Source of the DNA: Acephala macrosclerotiorum
Lineage: Eukaryota; Ascomycota; Leotiomycetes; Helotiales; Mollisiaceae
Direction: 5' to 3'
Length of the DNA: 61,878 nt
Assembly: GCA_014904845.1 (NCBI GenBank)
Contig: MU119505.1
Location: forward strand, 1-61,878
Shown here: piece by piece, positions 34,476-47,845 of the stretch
Position numbering within the stretch: position 1 is the stretch's first letter
Layout of the letters: every line of letters begins with the position of its first letter
The notes under the pieces: model-generated
The model's input: the letters and a program-made list of their open reading frames with translations, nothing else
Told to the model about the DNA's origin: nothing
Databases searched by the model: none
Position numbers and translations under genes: made by a program

Positions 34476-37400
34476 TTCAACTAGAAGAATCCTTCTCGAG
34501 GGAATCCACGACCATATATCTTACGTCCTCTGACTCCAACTCCGACCACCTGATTGTGGGTTTCGCATACAGTAAGGTGAGGATTACTCAGGCCGCGCAT
34601 CCATCTTTAGGTTGCGCTCAAAACTCTGCTTCTGCATCGGGCCTCGGAACACTCGCACACGCCACGAGATCCCCCCATGCCCGAACTGCACCGTCTTATT
34701 TTCAATCCGGTATCTCCTGCTACCCAATGAAAAATGCAGCTGCCCGATATTAAATGCTATTCTCCATTAATTTGGCACGTTTTGAGTCTAGGCACTGGGC
34801 AGCCGCCAAGAGCTGTCGAATAAATTGCCTTTCACCTAACCACCTTCGCTGCGCACTTCGTGACCTGTGCATGCCTCAGCGTAAAGATCCGATCAAAGGC
34901 TGCAGTTTCGATTGGCCTAGCGACTCTCCCAGGGTAAACACTGTTCATCGTACGCGTTAACGGCCACTTATCTTCGTTGCCTCGAACTCTATTCTGTCTT
35001 TGCGGAACTCGGCAAACCTTTTTCGTTTTCGTTTTCGTGATCATGAGGATCGTGAACCCCTCCTGCTTTACTTAGGTGGGTGTTTTTATGTCACGCTCAC
35101 CCGTGTTTCAGATCCTCGATCTCGGCGTGAGATGCGAGATCTTGTTGATGGAAAGGGGAAATATCAACACATCGTGGTGTTTTGCTGTGATCGTGTGCGA
35201 GGCCGCCTCTCAATGTTGCAATCGTAATTCATACTGTACTACGTTGTATGCTGCGGCCCCGTTGCTGTGCAGATGGGATGATACGATTGTTTTCATCGCT
35301 GCCTTTCGTAGCCTCCACCTTGCGACGACGCACAGTAAGCCACGAACTCCTCCCAAGCCCAAACCGTTGCTCGTGCATTTGAAGCCCCGAAGCCTCCGCT
35401 GCAAGACACATATTTCCATTCCCGCAGAAGAAATGGACAGTCATCAGCCCAAGGAACGATCCCGCCAATGCCGAGTGAGGTTGGGATTGTGCTCGGTGAT
35501 AGGTTGGGCTTGAAGAATACCCCTTTTGGGGCTGGGTCGCAGGAACGGCGTACTCGGCATCAAGATTTCGTACCCGGCCGGACACAATCACTCGGCGATG
35601 AGTATTCCGAGATGTTTGTTTCCTTCTCTGATATACGAGCTGCAAGTCAGATAGATGTCTCATATCTATTTTCAAAACAACTTCATTTTCGTTTCTATTT
35701 TTCCTTATTTTTCATCCTCATCAGAATATACAAATTTATGTTCACATTCCTCGGCCCTGCACATCCGAAGCCCTAAAGCCACAAGAAGCAGCCACTCCCA
35801 TCGCAATTGAGACCCTTCTGCAAGCCACGAATCTATTCATGTCCAGACTTCTTTCCCATGCTTTGCCAATTCACTTTTTTCCCTCTAGATTCAGAAACAA
35901 AGTTTTTTTTGACCGAAGAAGCTGAGGATGTGATGAGTTCGGTCAAAGTCACATTTGATGTGATGCTTAAGGTTTCCGTACGAGCACACAAAATTAACTT
36001 CAGGCACGGATCAATTTTCTTTCGGTGCTCGCTCGTGCCTGAACCAAAGCATTTACCTTCGTCACAATTCTCATGTCAATGCTTTCTCACTTGTCATTCG
36101 CGAGCTCGATTGAGTCGATTGTCGGATGACAGGCGGAGTTTTTCTTGGCCTGGAGAAGTCTGGACTCTGGATCGCGCTTCGACTCGAGTTTCCCGTTCAC
36201 TTGGTTTGCCACTGGGCAAGAAAATATGCTCGGATCCAAGCGCTTCGCCCCGATTCCGAGAGGGTTAAGGGCTTGGCTTTGAATAATGCCTAGAGCTTCC
36301 TTTGCGAAGCCTCGATCTCGGCCCTTGGCCCTTCTTCAAACGTCCTTCGGATTTTTTGTTCTCGTCGCCAAGGGCACAAGGAACTCCGCCTCTTTGAGAG
36401 GAATTCCACTCCGCAACTCAAGAGTCCCAAGAGATGCCATGGCCTTGATCGTATGATTTCCAGTTCTTGTGTTGAGAGGTTGGTCCTGGCGTTCTGCCTA
36501 TTCCCTAAATTCTCCATGTATTTTTCTCGTCGGCAGTTTCCCTTTTCTTCTTCCGATCTCTTCAAAATTCGTCTCCTAGCTTCACTGCCTCGGGAACGCT
36601 CCCGCAAGTGCTCCGAAAGCTCTTCACATAGCTCCTCAAACATCGGATACAAAATTTCTCCATCCTCACCTTCCGCCGCCCTCGGCCGTGCTCCATCCCC
36701 TTCCCTCCCTACCTAGGTAGGTACAAAAAACGTGCACTCCAAGCTCCCTCCCAATAGTCCCAACAATCCAGTAACCACCAACCAGAAACCAAGAGAAGTT
36801 CTCCCCACCAATTGCTTTTATCTGGAGTCTTTCCACGCTTCTAGAATCATGGCTTCTGTGGGTGATCGTCATTGTGGAGACGTCGATGAGCCTCAACCGC
36901 AAAACCTCATCTTCGGAAGCCGGTTAACTTAGCTTTTCTTTAGTCGGAGATAGTGAGCGTACTACTTTTTTTACTTCCTTTGGTCTGGTCTGGGGAGGAG
37001 ATACCTCGTGGTTTGCAAGGAAAATGGATCCAGGCGTCTGGTTTTCTCCAAAAAGTTAATTGCCATGGTCTTCACACCCTCTTCAACCGAGTTTCTGGAA
37101 TTTTGGGAGAGTTGGGGATGCAGGAGAGAGTCATCTTTTCCAGAGAGGCCTCATAAAGCCTCATCTAGAGCTTGTGTCGGATTCCGAGGGGTCAGTCTTC
37201 TACCGCAGGGGCTTCGTCATTATCAGATGAGAGGGTAGTGGGTTGGGATGCAGAGTCCAGACTCCAGAACTCCAGGATTGGTTTTCGTCCCTTCGGAGTT
37301 AAGGCTTCATGACGAGGCAGTCACTCATACATTCCGGATGTTGAGTCAGGATTGATAATGTTGAATTTCTAAGATATCTGTATAGAATCGATCGAATGTG

Positions 37401-40107
37401 CCTTTACCGCATTCTGCTTCTGACCTCTTCCAGTGAAGCTGCAGACCAGTCATGCGTATCACCGAAGAAAAACCTCTCTACGAAGCTTCCTCATCACAAA
37501 TCACTTTACTCTCCCACACATGACGATTTCAAGGGAACGTTGTCCCCTTCATCTCCTTCATGTCGGCTTTCTCCATCCCCGTCCCCTCCATCTCTGCTCC
37601 GCGATCTTCCCTAAACATCGATCTATAAATCACAAAATGATCTATCTCCAAACCCACCCTCTTCTCCATCAACACTCCTAGGTCCCAGGAGAAGTTCTCC
37701 AAGCCTCCCAGTGTTTTATTTCCTATGGACTACCCCTCGATAACCTTTCTCCGAAATCCCATCATCATATCTCCGAAATTCAACATCTTTGGGACCGAAA
37801 AGTTAAGCTCTCACCTAAATTCGGATTACCCCGTCGGTACAAGTGCCGAAATCAAACTACCGGCTCCTACCGAACTTCCCTGTCTCTTGGTCCGGGGAGC
37901 AACAAAAGCTTAGTGCAAGAGAAGCTTCATTACGGTGTAGCTACTAGCTAGAGGTGCAGCATCCGACGCTTATGGTAGGTCCAGGGGAAACTTGAGGAGG
38001 AGGTGAAAGCGGCGTTGGAGATGGATGGATTAGGAGGTATTAGCTACATTTTTCGAACAAGGAGATAGATGTTGGAGCTTGGATGTTTTGGGAAGTATCT
38101 CAAAAGCAGAGCAGAGCAGAGCAGGGCAGAGTTGTCTAGTAATGCTCCGAAAGCATGCAAGAGAGGGGGAGGAGAAACGTGCGTGTAACGTTCCTCGCAT
38201 CTCAGAATTTTAGATATCAAATTTCGAGTGGGTCCGGTAGCTAGCTACGCTCCCTACTGGGATGGATGTACAGGGCTGAGAGGTGGGAAACGAGATGTAG
38301 TGATAGACGGCTAGAAGAATGACAGAAGGTTCTTTGCATTCCCGCGAACTGGGTTTCTGGCTTTGCGTCTTTGAGGCGGGAAGAAGGACCGAAGATGGCA
38401 GCGCTGGAGGGGAGGGAATAGCTTTTGGTGTCAAGGAAGAAGTCCGTCCTTCCCTTTGGACATCAAGATCAAGATGTTGTCTGTTGTCTTAGGCCAGGTT
38501 GTCATCTTCGTGTTAAACTCCTTCTCTTTTTTTCTCCCGAGTGGGATGAAGTCGCTTTTGCCTATCTTGGAGAAGTTCTTAGGCGATGTCTGTCGTTCAC
38601 GCTGTATGCTAGCCATCCCCAAACTTCTCAATTAAGACATCATCTCTCCCTCCCTTCCCAAAGAGGAGTATCCTCCCCATCCCATCGTCGATCTTCAAAA
38701 GCTGGTCTTCGGCCCTCTTTCCCAAGGCTGCATCTCCTTTCCACACTGTTTGCATGTTTCTGCCAGCTGTCCCGCCTTCTAGAGCTTCTCCCGTCCTTCT
38801 CTGCATGTCTTAATCCATTCACTTACCTTTTCTCGTTCTTCTCTGCGTGCCTGCTGTGAGTTGGTCATGTTTCACATCTTCCTTCCTTACTAACCCACCA
38901 CATCTTTTATGCACCTTGCTTACTGTCCTCGTACCCACCTTTTTTGAGTGCTGACAGCAAGCTCTTCTTTGGGAGCATGCGAGCGGGTATGCGTGTCAGC
39001 AGCCTCGATCTGGAAGATGGTAACACTGCAGAGGAGCGATGAGACTCCTGAGAGGTGGATCCCATGATGCTCGAAGGGAGTGGTGGAATCATATTTCCCG
39101 TCGGTACCTGAAATTTTGGCTGTCGTGGTGGATTGGATAGATGCAAGATGACGATGCAGCGGTGGTGAGCTCCGGATTTATTTGATAGAGTGGTGGGAGG
39201 CACCGCGCGAAGTTGATCGGAACAGCTGTTGTCGATTATGGCCCAGACATGTGGTTTGGAAAGTGGCTGATGTCGAAGGGACAACAGCTGTTGCGTGTTG
39301 TTGGGAACGTCACAACAGATGCCGATGGCCGTCCCTCAAACAACGTCCGAAAACGTCTTCACTATCGAGGAATCGAAGGACTAACCATGGACTCAACGGT
39401 ATCGAGAGTCCAACACACTCCCCGTGCAGCACGCAACACGAAGACAAACGCAGGGAAGATAGCACTCACCGCAATCACAGTCACAAGCGGAAGACAGAAG
39501 CAAGCAAGTTTAACTCTCAATTCTCGACTCTGATGATCTGCTAGCTTGCGCAGAACTATCTTCTTTCTCCTCGGTATGTATTTGCATGTCAACAATCCAG
39601 ACCCACGCTGGGACAAAATAATATCTATACAATAAGTTTTCACTCCACCATTCTCTCCATACCCTCGTCTGCATCTCAACCCCTGCATCTGCTCAATGCT
39701 GAAATCACTCTGGTATCATCCGATCCTATCAATTCACCCTCCCTATGCTCAACCTCACTATGCTCGCTCAAGCCCATGCACAACAACGAAGTCAATCCGC
39801 CACCCCAGACAAAACAACCACCATCAACAGCAACCATCCTCCAATCAAAGAAAATTAGCCTCCCGAAGAGACCTCGTAACTGGGGAATCAACCAATCCAT
39901 CAATCCATCAGCAAATTCAAGATAACAAGGAAGGGAAGAGAGTCGTTATTCATGACCAGTGATTGAAAAAAAGAAACGAGAATGAGCAATGTATGTGCGT
40001 GTTGTTCGCAGCAAAAGTACAAGCAGAGAAAATGACCGATTCGCTCAACGCCAACTTCAGAATACACAAAGGAAATTCCGGTTTGGTGCTGTCCCAGAGC
40101 ACTAAAA
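34476..40107. other. 5.6-kb gene desert
   Basis: No ORF here has recognisable domains or protein-like composition. Pyrimidine-rich stretches (for example 37530-37620 and 38640-38870) and a short AGCAG repeat near 38106-38130 are present. The region lies beyond the 3' end of teaR, which is read leftward from 41.7 kb. Long UTRs or non-coding transcripts are possible, but nothing in the sequence shows them. Confidence 0.5.
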
Positions 40108-41748
40108 TCACATAATAACACAGCAGCCGCATCCGCCTTTCTGCTTGGTATCTTCAGGTGGGTCAGGGACTCGAATCGGCGGCTTCGGACTCGGGAGAGG
40201 GCCGACTCCTTGTGGTGTGCCAGTTATCTTTGGCATGGTTGAGTAGCTGCCTTGTCCGCCTGCTGTACCAGGTCGACCTGTGCTCAGAGCAGGACTCTTG
40301 GGTCCGCGTAATGGCCATTCTGCGCCGTGCTCTTCTTCTGGCTGCTTTTCTTGGCTTTCGGTAGGTTGGATAGGAGGTTCGGGTGACCGAGGATATTCGT
40401 CATCGTTCAGAGGTCGGAAAGAAGTGTCGTATATGTTGCCGAATTTTCCCTCCTTTTCCCATTGCTCTTGTTGTAAACGTCTGGCTACTGTAGGTAGAAG
40501 CTGCTGATCTGGTGGAAGTCGAGGATCGGGTTTGTACATGGATGAGAGCCACGGCGGATCTCCCTCTGGAGACTTGCTTAAGCTATTGCTCTTTCCCAGC
40601 TCACCAGATCGAGTTGTTGGTCGTTGATTGCCAGAAGCATCGCGAGCTTGTCCCGATCGAGTCTTGGGTCTTTGTTGACCTGAAGGTCCCCGGGTACCGG
40701 GCGTCGATGCTTTTCGTGGGGTCTTCTTCGTAGGGGAATTTTCAGATCCTAGGCGCTTCGCTGGGGTAGGCGTTGCATTCGCGTCCTCGAGGACCTTGAT
40801 ACTCTGGCTTCTACCACGAGATTTGGGATATGTTATTGAATCGTCCTCTCCAATGTTTCCCCCGCTGAGCTTTCTCTTCATCGGCGTATCTCGCTCAAGG
40901 TGTTGGAGTGGTATAGGAAGTGGACTGGTCTTGAGGACTGGTATGCGTGATACACCCTTGACACCCCCGCTCACATCCCGGAACATGTCCCCTTGATCAT
41001 CTGCAGCCTCCTCAGGAGTCCTCAGATCCCAAGCATTATTCTCCGGTGCTTCTTCCTCCTCCGTTGGGATCGATCCAACACGCTGGCGCTTTTGTGCCTG
41101 CTCACTCCGGACTCCATTACCCTGTTGGTCTCTGCTTTGTTCTCGCCGGCTCGATTTGCTAGGGGCTCGGTTTCGAGGAAGTATAATACCAGCGGCTTGG
41201 AGCTCTTGGCTCTCAATACGTGCGAGTTTGTCCCTGTGAATCCATCTTGAATGCTCTGGGTCATCCTCATCGTTGTATGCATCTCCGTTCATGATCTTCC
41301 GATCTCCATAATCAATGCTATTCAGTCCACTCCTATTCGTCCCGTAGAGATCTAGCAGACTGTCCGGTGCACTGCCAGTCTCGCTGATACTGCTATCCTT
41401 CCGATTCAACGCATTCACCCTCGCAGGAGCTAAGTATCCGGGATCTGTTGTTTGTGTAGGATTGTATGTGTTGCTTCGTTGCGAGAGGTTGGTGCGAGAA
41501 TTAGAGTGGCTAAGTGAGTTGCCGTTCATGTGTGATAAGGGGGGTTTGTTGAATTCGTCTGTCTTCTGGGGAGAGGTCTGGAAACACTTTAGATCAGCTT
41601 CTGTTCACCATGAAGGCTTGGTAGGGCAAGGCTTGAGACCGACCTCTGTTTGTGCTGGTACAGAGTAATTCCACGAGTTTTGACCACCATGAGAACTGCT
41701 TGGAGGAGTCAAGGCAGTGGGGGCCTGCGGCGCGGAGACCGCAGCCAT
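40108..41748 (-). CDS. teaR: TeaR/Mod5-type prenylated cell-end marker receptor
   Basis: Two exons: 41748-41644 (35 codons from MAAVSAPQAPTALTPPSS) and 41577-40108; 524 aa. The intron acceptor is TTTCCAG; the donor reads GTCGGT, unusual but frame-preserving, giving PAQTE/TSPQKTDEF. The protein is hydrophilic and largely disordered with many Ser/Pro/Arg stretches, and ends KGGCGCCVIM. CVIM is a CaaX prenylation box with an extra adjacent Cys for possible palmitoylation. This matches Aspergillus TeaR and, functionally, fission yeast Mod5, which sit at the hyphal-tip membrane and anchor the Kelch protein TeaA/Tea1 delivered on microtubules to hold growth polarity. The central stretches RWIHRDKLARIESQELQAAG and PPWLSSMYKPDPRLPPDQQ are probably the conserved parts. 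Confidence 0.85.
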
Positions 41749-42640
41749 ATCGCCCTCTGGAATCTCACAATCGATCTGTGAACGGAAGCGCTGAATGTCG
41801 GCAGAGCGTTTGACGTTGAAAGTTGTAAATCAGGAGGATCGTCTGCAACGAAGATCACCCGTGGCTTGGGCTAGTCAATTTGTTGATATTAATGTCTCTC
41901 GGTGTTGCTGAACAACAACAATAACAGAGCTAAAGTAGCCCACGTCAAGATGCAGACGCTTTTGCCTCCCACGATATCCTCGAAGCACAGGCCCTATTCG
42001 CAGGTCGACAAGAGGCAATTGAGAAGACGGCTTGAGGGCTGGGGAGTTAGTGTGTAAACGTGCGCTGAGCTACGCAGACGACGCGACCAGGCGGTCAATT
42101 GAAGGAATGTTGTTGCTGAGCGAAAAGGGAACGCGATGGTTGTCGAGGGGTAAGGTCGTCGTCAACCTTGAGATTGGGATGAGGGCGTAAGTGAGGGCGT
42201 TGGCGTTGGCGTTGGCGTTGGCTTTGTCATTTGTGTTTCCTTGTGATGCGAATTCGAAAGGAGAGCTTCCAAACTGGTCGTCGGCCAACGGAAACAATAA
42301 GCGACGGCTACACTAACAGATACGGTAGTAGGGCCGATGAGAGAAAAGGGGATCATTTAAACCCACGTCCCATCTGCAACTTCAGCATTTAACCAGATTG
42401 CATAGTTGGGATCTGATATACATTGATGGACTGCGAAATGCTGGCGGACGCATTGCGGACGACGTCAAGATCCTGAGAGTATCTCGAGGAGCATATTCAA
42501 GATCCAGGAAGGGCTGAATGTTGAGGTAGGGCAGGTAGGCAGCATTCGTCACTTCCTCTCGAGAGTCATTTATTTCAACTCCTCCTTCTCTTCTCCCTCC
42601 CTATCTTTGTTGTAGACTCTCCTCTGTAGCACCTGTTACA
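41749..42640. promoter_or_regulatory. shared divergent promoter region of teaR and the phosphoesterase gene
   Basis: 892 bp between two divergent ATGs, so both promoters must lie here. A GTTGGC hexanucleotide repeat (four units, 42199-42222) falls in it. The sequence just before the phosphoesterase ATG is CT-rich (42570-42605), a common fungal core-promoter trait. No binding site is assigned. Confidence 0.45.
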
Positions 42641-43836
42641 ATGACTGAACAGCAGCCACAAATGCGCAAGACACGCTTCGTCTGCGTGTCTGATACCCAT
42701 AATGCTTCTCCCTACGGAGCATTCAAGCTGCCAAAGGGAGATGTCCTAATACATGCGGGCGACATGACGAATCAAGGATCAATATCAGAACTGCGGAAGA
42801 CGGTCAAGTGGTTGGAGGAGGCAGACTTCGAAGCCAAGATAGTGGTTGCCGGTATGCTCCTTGCAGGCCCAGCATAGAGTTCGGTCTGATAATGATAGGG
42901 AACCACGATATCACGCTCGACTCCGACTTCTACGCTCAGTATGGGTCTTACTTTCACAATCAGCACCCGCAGAATCCCATCGAATGTCAACAATTGCTTG
43001 AGAAATCGCCCTCAATCCTCTGGCTACGACACGAAGCCGCAACGATCAAGCTCGACTCACCTACTGGTCCGCGAACAGCCTTCAAGATCTTTGGTTCTCC
43101 GCTGTCCCCTGAGAACGGCATGTGGGCATTCAGATACACTACAGACGCGGCAACTCAAGTCTGGGACCAAATACCTCTTGACTCGGATATTGTTGTTACT
43201 CATACGCCTCCGAAATACCATTGCGACGAAACTGGGCAACGTCGAGCTGCTGGATGCGAGGGACTACGACAAGCTCTATGGCGAGTGCGTCCTCGATTAG
43301 CAATATGTGGGCATATTCACGAAGGCAGAGGTGCTGAGCGAGTTCGTTGGGATCTTGACTCGCTCAACTTGAAGTACAAAGAAGAGAGTATAGAACGATG
43401 GGAAGACCCTGGCCGAGACAGCAAGAAGATGTCACTCATAGACCTCACTATCAAGAAAGGGAAGCCTATCGATAATAACGGGTCCGCTGGAGATATTACT
43501 ACAGATGCATCGATGCTAGATCTCACTACCTCGCAAGCGCCGGTTCTTCCCGGCAACGGCTCAAGCCCACAATCCACGGATATTGCAATATCACGTATCA
43601 CTACGACGCTCCTCGCTGTCCCAGCAGAGAGTCTTCCCGCGGCTACTCGAGGTCAAGGTGGTTGCCCTCCATCGTTGAGGTGTGACTTGGAAGCCCTGTC
43701 TGGAAGACTTGGTCGTAGAGAGACTTGCATCGTCAATGCAGCGATCATGGCATCGAGCTGGCCTCATGGATCTGGTGGGAAGAGGTACAACAAGCCCATT
43801 GTGGTAGACATCGAACTGCCTGTATGGGAAGAATAA
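42641..43836 (+). CDS. calcineurin-like metallophosphoesterase
   Basis: Exons 42641-42851 and 42899-43836, with a 47-bp intron (donor GTATGC, acceptor GATAG), give 382 aa; splicing creates the motif GNHD across the junction. All metal-ligand motifs are present: D18-x-H20 (SDTH), D41 (HAGDMTNQG), N72/H73 (GNHD), H172 (VVTHTPP) and H209-x-H211 (CGHIHEG). Metal-dependent phosphoester hydrolysis in the cytosol is expected; substrate unknown. It resembles the fungal group near MPPED1/MPPED2. A 90-residue insert of variable composition lies between the last metal site and the C-terminal block IVNAAIMASSWPHGSGGKRY. No signal peptide. Confidence 0.88.
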
Positions 43837-44268
43837 ATGACCTTTATGAAACAGAGTTTCAGGTTCCACATATGTCAAAAGTGCGGTTGTGTCCGCTATT
43901 ATCTGCTTTCTAGCACCCGTAAGTGCGAGGTCCAACACGCAATCCGGAGGGGGCGTTTTTTGGTTAGAGAGAATAGTGGCGACTTGTTTCCGCTTTTGGG
44001 AACCAACAGCGGCAGTAACCGTCGGCCCCGGAATTATTGAGCCTCTTGGACCCCGCTGTGTCCTTTGGCAGTTGGGAACCCTATTCAGATCCACGGTACG
44101 TAGGAGCCCTAGATTGTACCCCGTGTTCACTTTCAGGAAAATGCAATATAATCTCTTCATCCCAAGCCCGTCTTAAGACACCCAAGTTTACTATTGTCAT
44201 TTCTCAAAAGAACTTTTCTTTTTCAAATTTGTATCAAACCTCGCGTATAATTCAAATTCCTCGACAAT
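43837..44268. other. intergenic, promoter of secreted protein A
   Basis: 432 bp between the phosphoesterase stop and the ATG of secreted copy A. No repeat like the one upstream of copy C is seen here. Confidence 0.4.
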
Positions 44269-46470
44269 ATGAGGATTCTCAATGAAGGGAAGAAGGCCTT
44301 TTTGCTACTGATGCTCGTCCTCTCTGGAGAAACGATCTTGGCTTTAGATCTGGCCCTCGATGATGCCTCTCTGCTAGCTCCGAGTCCATTAAATCCACGA
44401 GATGGTGCGGTAACCTGCATGAACGAGCCCAGTCTTACCGACGCCTCTGAAGATGACCTTGCCAGAGCCAACAGCTACTTCACGAGCTGGCTGAAAGGCC
44501 TTGCGGGTGATGCAGCACGCTTACAAGAGTACACCTCCAATGACCACACCTTCTTGTCATTCTTTGGCCACGAACATTGGGGCTCGAGCAATTTCGGGTG
44601 TAATCTCGAACATGGCTGCCACCAGGATCCAAAATGTTTCGAGGTGAAGGACTTCCAACTCCAACATCGCCGGGGCAGGTCAGACGAAGACATCGAAAGA
44701 GATACAAATATTATCTTCCTGGTCTATCTGCAGATATATGCACAGAACAACTTTTTCATGGCCCTCGTGGTGAGTTGTGCTTCTCCATAACGTCTATATT
44801 ACCTACTAACTTCTCTTATAGGACGGCATGAAATCCGCTCGCGAAAGCGTTGGTTTGATAAGCGACAAACTCGCCGAAGACTTCACTCGTCAACCCGATT
44901 TGGCCGTTGGCGCCGCTTGTGAAATGTCTGGCCTCAGTAAAGACATCCTTAATACCATATTCATAATCTGGCTCCAAGATCAGCTCACCAAGGCCTCAAT
45001 GAGTGCCGCTATGGTGGGTGGAGCCACTGACGCATTGTCGCTTGGTGCCACTGCCATGCCAGTGGCGCTAGTAAATTTCGCGGTGTTAGCAACCCAAGAG
45101 CGTATCAGAAATGTCCAAGCCTTAGAATCTATCTTTAATTCTATGAAGAAACTTCACGAGCTGAACTTTCAAAAGGAGCAAATAGAGGAAAAGAGGAAGA
45201 TGCAGAAGAACCCGAACCAGCCATACATTGACCAAACATACGAAATGAACATGTGTAACGAAGCAAAACACGGAAACCGCAATTTTGCGAACTCGGCTTC
45301 GATGAAAAAGTTTGCCGAACATCAGTTCAGCAAATACCGCGATTACATCTCGATTACATGGGGCAATTTTATTCTCCCAAACATGACCGACCCCGATTCT
45401 ATACGAGAAACAGCACTCTGGCTGGGGAGAAGCGGTCGGTTGATGGGGATGTGGGTGAGGGCGCGGGATGTTTTTAGTAGCAGCAATGCGTATGTATTTA
45501 TGTGTGACTTTCACCTAGACAGATTCGCTGACACACAAGACAGAATCCTGGATAGAAGAATGCAGGACTACATGATGTCTGCCGCGTGGAGGGGTAGCCG
45601 CTGCTGGCTTGAATGCCAAGTTGGTGGAGATTTCCACACCACATGCAAAGGCTCAGACCATCGATTCTGCCCCAATGCAAATGAGATATGCCAAGCCCAA
45701 TGTTGGACAACCTTTGAAACCGGCAACCACATTGTCCCATTGTACGGCTACGACAAAGTGGGCGACTGGCAAAATACTCTGCCTCAAGTTCTCAACTCGT
45801 CTCGCAACAGCTACTTCAAGCATGGAAACGCCATCGAGGCGCCTGGTTTCAAGGTCGATACGACAAACGTTACTATGCTTATGGAAGAATGCGACACAGA
45901 TAGAGTCCAGTTACCGGTATGTCGAAGTCGAAACGCTGTCGTCGGACCAGTGGAATCTAAAAGCAAGAACTTCGCTTGTACGTGCGGAGATTGGATGTCG
46001 AACGAGACTGCTATAGTCATGGATACAATTCAGATGGGTTACCAGTCGCTTGACTTCACAAAGGGTTGGGCATCAGAGACATACTTACATACTTGCCCAG
46101 AGGCATGATTTAACCCTTGGAAACACCCCCGTTTCTATTGTTACATTTTTATTCTGACATTCGCGTGCAGGTCCTCAAGAACCTCCCGCCCCTCACACAT
46201 TACCGCGGGTTTTGTGGCCTAGGCATCCGTGAAGGTGGCTACTCGGTTCTCTTCGGAAAGGACGACTACTGCGAACCTATATTCCATCATGTCCGAGACC
46301 AGCGCTGGACCGAGAAGGAGGCGAATATAAACTTCTGCATGCGGGATCATTGGGGGGATGCGGATGCAGTTCTTAACAAATATCCTGAATATAGGAGTAA
46401 ATGCAAGGCTTTCATGAAGGATAAGGATAAGCACTGGTATCGCTGGGATAACAACAATCACTACGATTGA
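44269..46470 (+). CDS. secreted Cys-containing protein, copy A of a three-member family
   Basis: Four-exon model: 44269-44769, 44822-45489, 45544-46102 and 46171-46470; 675 aa. Intron phases are 0, 2, 0, matching copy C exactly. Intron 2 (54 bp, GTATGT..GCTGAC..ACAG) has no in-frame stop and could be retained. Intron 3 has a GC donor (AGAG/GCATGA) with a CGTGCAG acceptor. A signal peptide covers about residues 1-26 (KKAFLLLMLVLSG). Landmarks are FFGHEHWGSSNFGC, a Gly/Ala-rich hydrophobic segment near 229-259, a charged helical stretch, a Cys cluster near 410-443 ending CQAQCWT, and the C-terminal block GFCGLGIREGG. N-glycosylation sites are present. I do not recognise the family. A secreted or wall-associated role is likely; the Gly-rich hydrophobic segment makes membrane contact possible, but that is speculation. 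Confidence 0.75.
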
Positions 46471-47845
46471 AGGAGGAGAAGGATGAATTGAGATCCAGCA
46501 AAAGTGGTCTTTAGCACACGTGCGACAGATCAGGGTTAGTGTTTGTATTGCGGCTGTGTTTGTTGACTTTTTGCTCAGGCGATGGGAATATGTCATTCAA
46601 AAAAGCTTTCATACCTTCGCCTGCCTCACCCGGCTTTCAAATCCTCGTCACTGCCTCTTTGCAGGCCTTCAAGTCATTAGGTCAGGGAAGCTGGCCCGAC
46701 TTGGACGTTTATCCATCATTGCACCTTCCTCTTGACAGCGATTGGCGTACGCAGGCTATGACGGCTTTCGGGATATTGGGGGTTTTTTGGGGGGGTTTTT
46801 TTCGGTTTTGTTTTTCACTGTCAAGGAACTGCTTCTGGACTTTGGGCTCTCGGTGAGGTTTTGGGTCATCACAAACATCAAAGTTCAATCCAATCACCAC
46901 TAACCTTGACCATTATTCTCCTCAGAACTTTCGCTATGCTCCTTAAACACTTCTGCCTTTGTATTCGAAGTTCCTCGTGTGTCGGCCCTCCGTCATGTGC
47001 GGAACGTCACTCAGTACTATGACGAAGGATGCCATTGTTCAACCAGCCTTATCACGATCGGTTTCGGCAAACCACGGCGGAGGGCGACCCCTGATGTCAC
47101 GGCGTCCTTCATAGTGGGACACTAAGAAGCCGACCCTTTCTCCGGACTCTTTTCCACTTCTGGTGTGGCGAAGGACACTTGTGCTAGATGAAGTCAAGCT
47201 GGGAGACTGACAGCGGCAGCTAGGAGCTAGGGCCCGGGTTTGCCCAGCAGCTTGCTTTCGGACCTGAAGCTCAGAATGGTATTTTAACATCACGACTTTG
47301 CTGCGGGTCGATATACCAGAGGTGCCTATGTACTTTGAGGAAATATCTCGAACTGTGACGGCCATTACAGCCCAATTTGTCGTGCTTGATGCAACTTAGA
47401 TCTTGCGGTCGGCTGGATGCGGACGAGACAACTCATCACCACTACATCCTAATTACATGCCGAGTATAATTGGAAACTATGGTCTCGGATATCCAAGGTC
47501 ATCGGTGGGAGGGTCCTCTTTCCACTCCAAATCCACCTTTCCACAAAGATTTGATGTTCTTGACATTGTTCTCTTTTGTTACTGCCGTCCTTTGCTTGCT
47601 ATTTCAACACCCAAACTACCAATTACTGACGGTCAGCCTAAGGACCCACCTGGGGAACTTATCAAATCATTAATCTCCTTATCCATGTCAAAGATCTGAT
47701 AGCTGCCTCGATAATTTATTTGCCGTCAAAGTGGGCTCTCGGGCTTCTATTCTTTTGCTCCGCCTTTAACGTCGCATGGTCCTTTGCCCTGCATGGGAAG
47801 CGCACACTCACCGATGAGTGAGAGCGCTAACTAGTCGATCTACGA
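46471..47845. other. intergenic spacer between copies A and B
   Basis: 1.4 kb with no supported gene. A G/T homopolymer-rich stretch lies near 46780-46812. Short frames here have no family signals. Confidence 0.4.

Noticed and set aside
35076..35513. 145-codon frame and others of 100-150 codons in 34-40 kb
   Set aside because: No motifs, Cys/Arg/Ser-heavy random composition, and mutually overlapping frames on both strands.
45490..45518. 29-bp intron (GTATGT..CCTAG) in secreted copy A
   Set aside because: Too short and it shifts into a stop; the 54-bp version ending in GACAG matches the phase and alignment of copy C.
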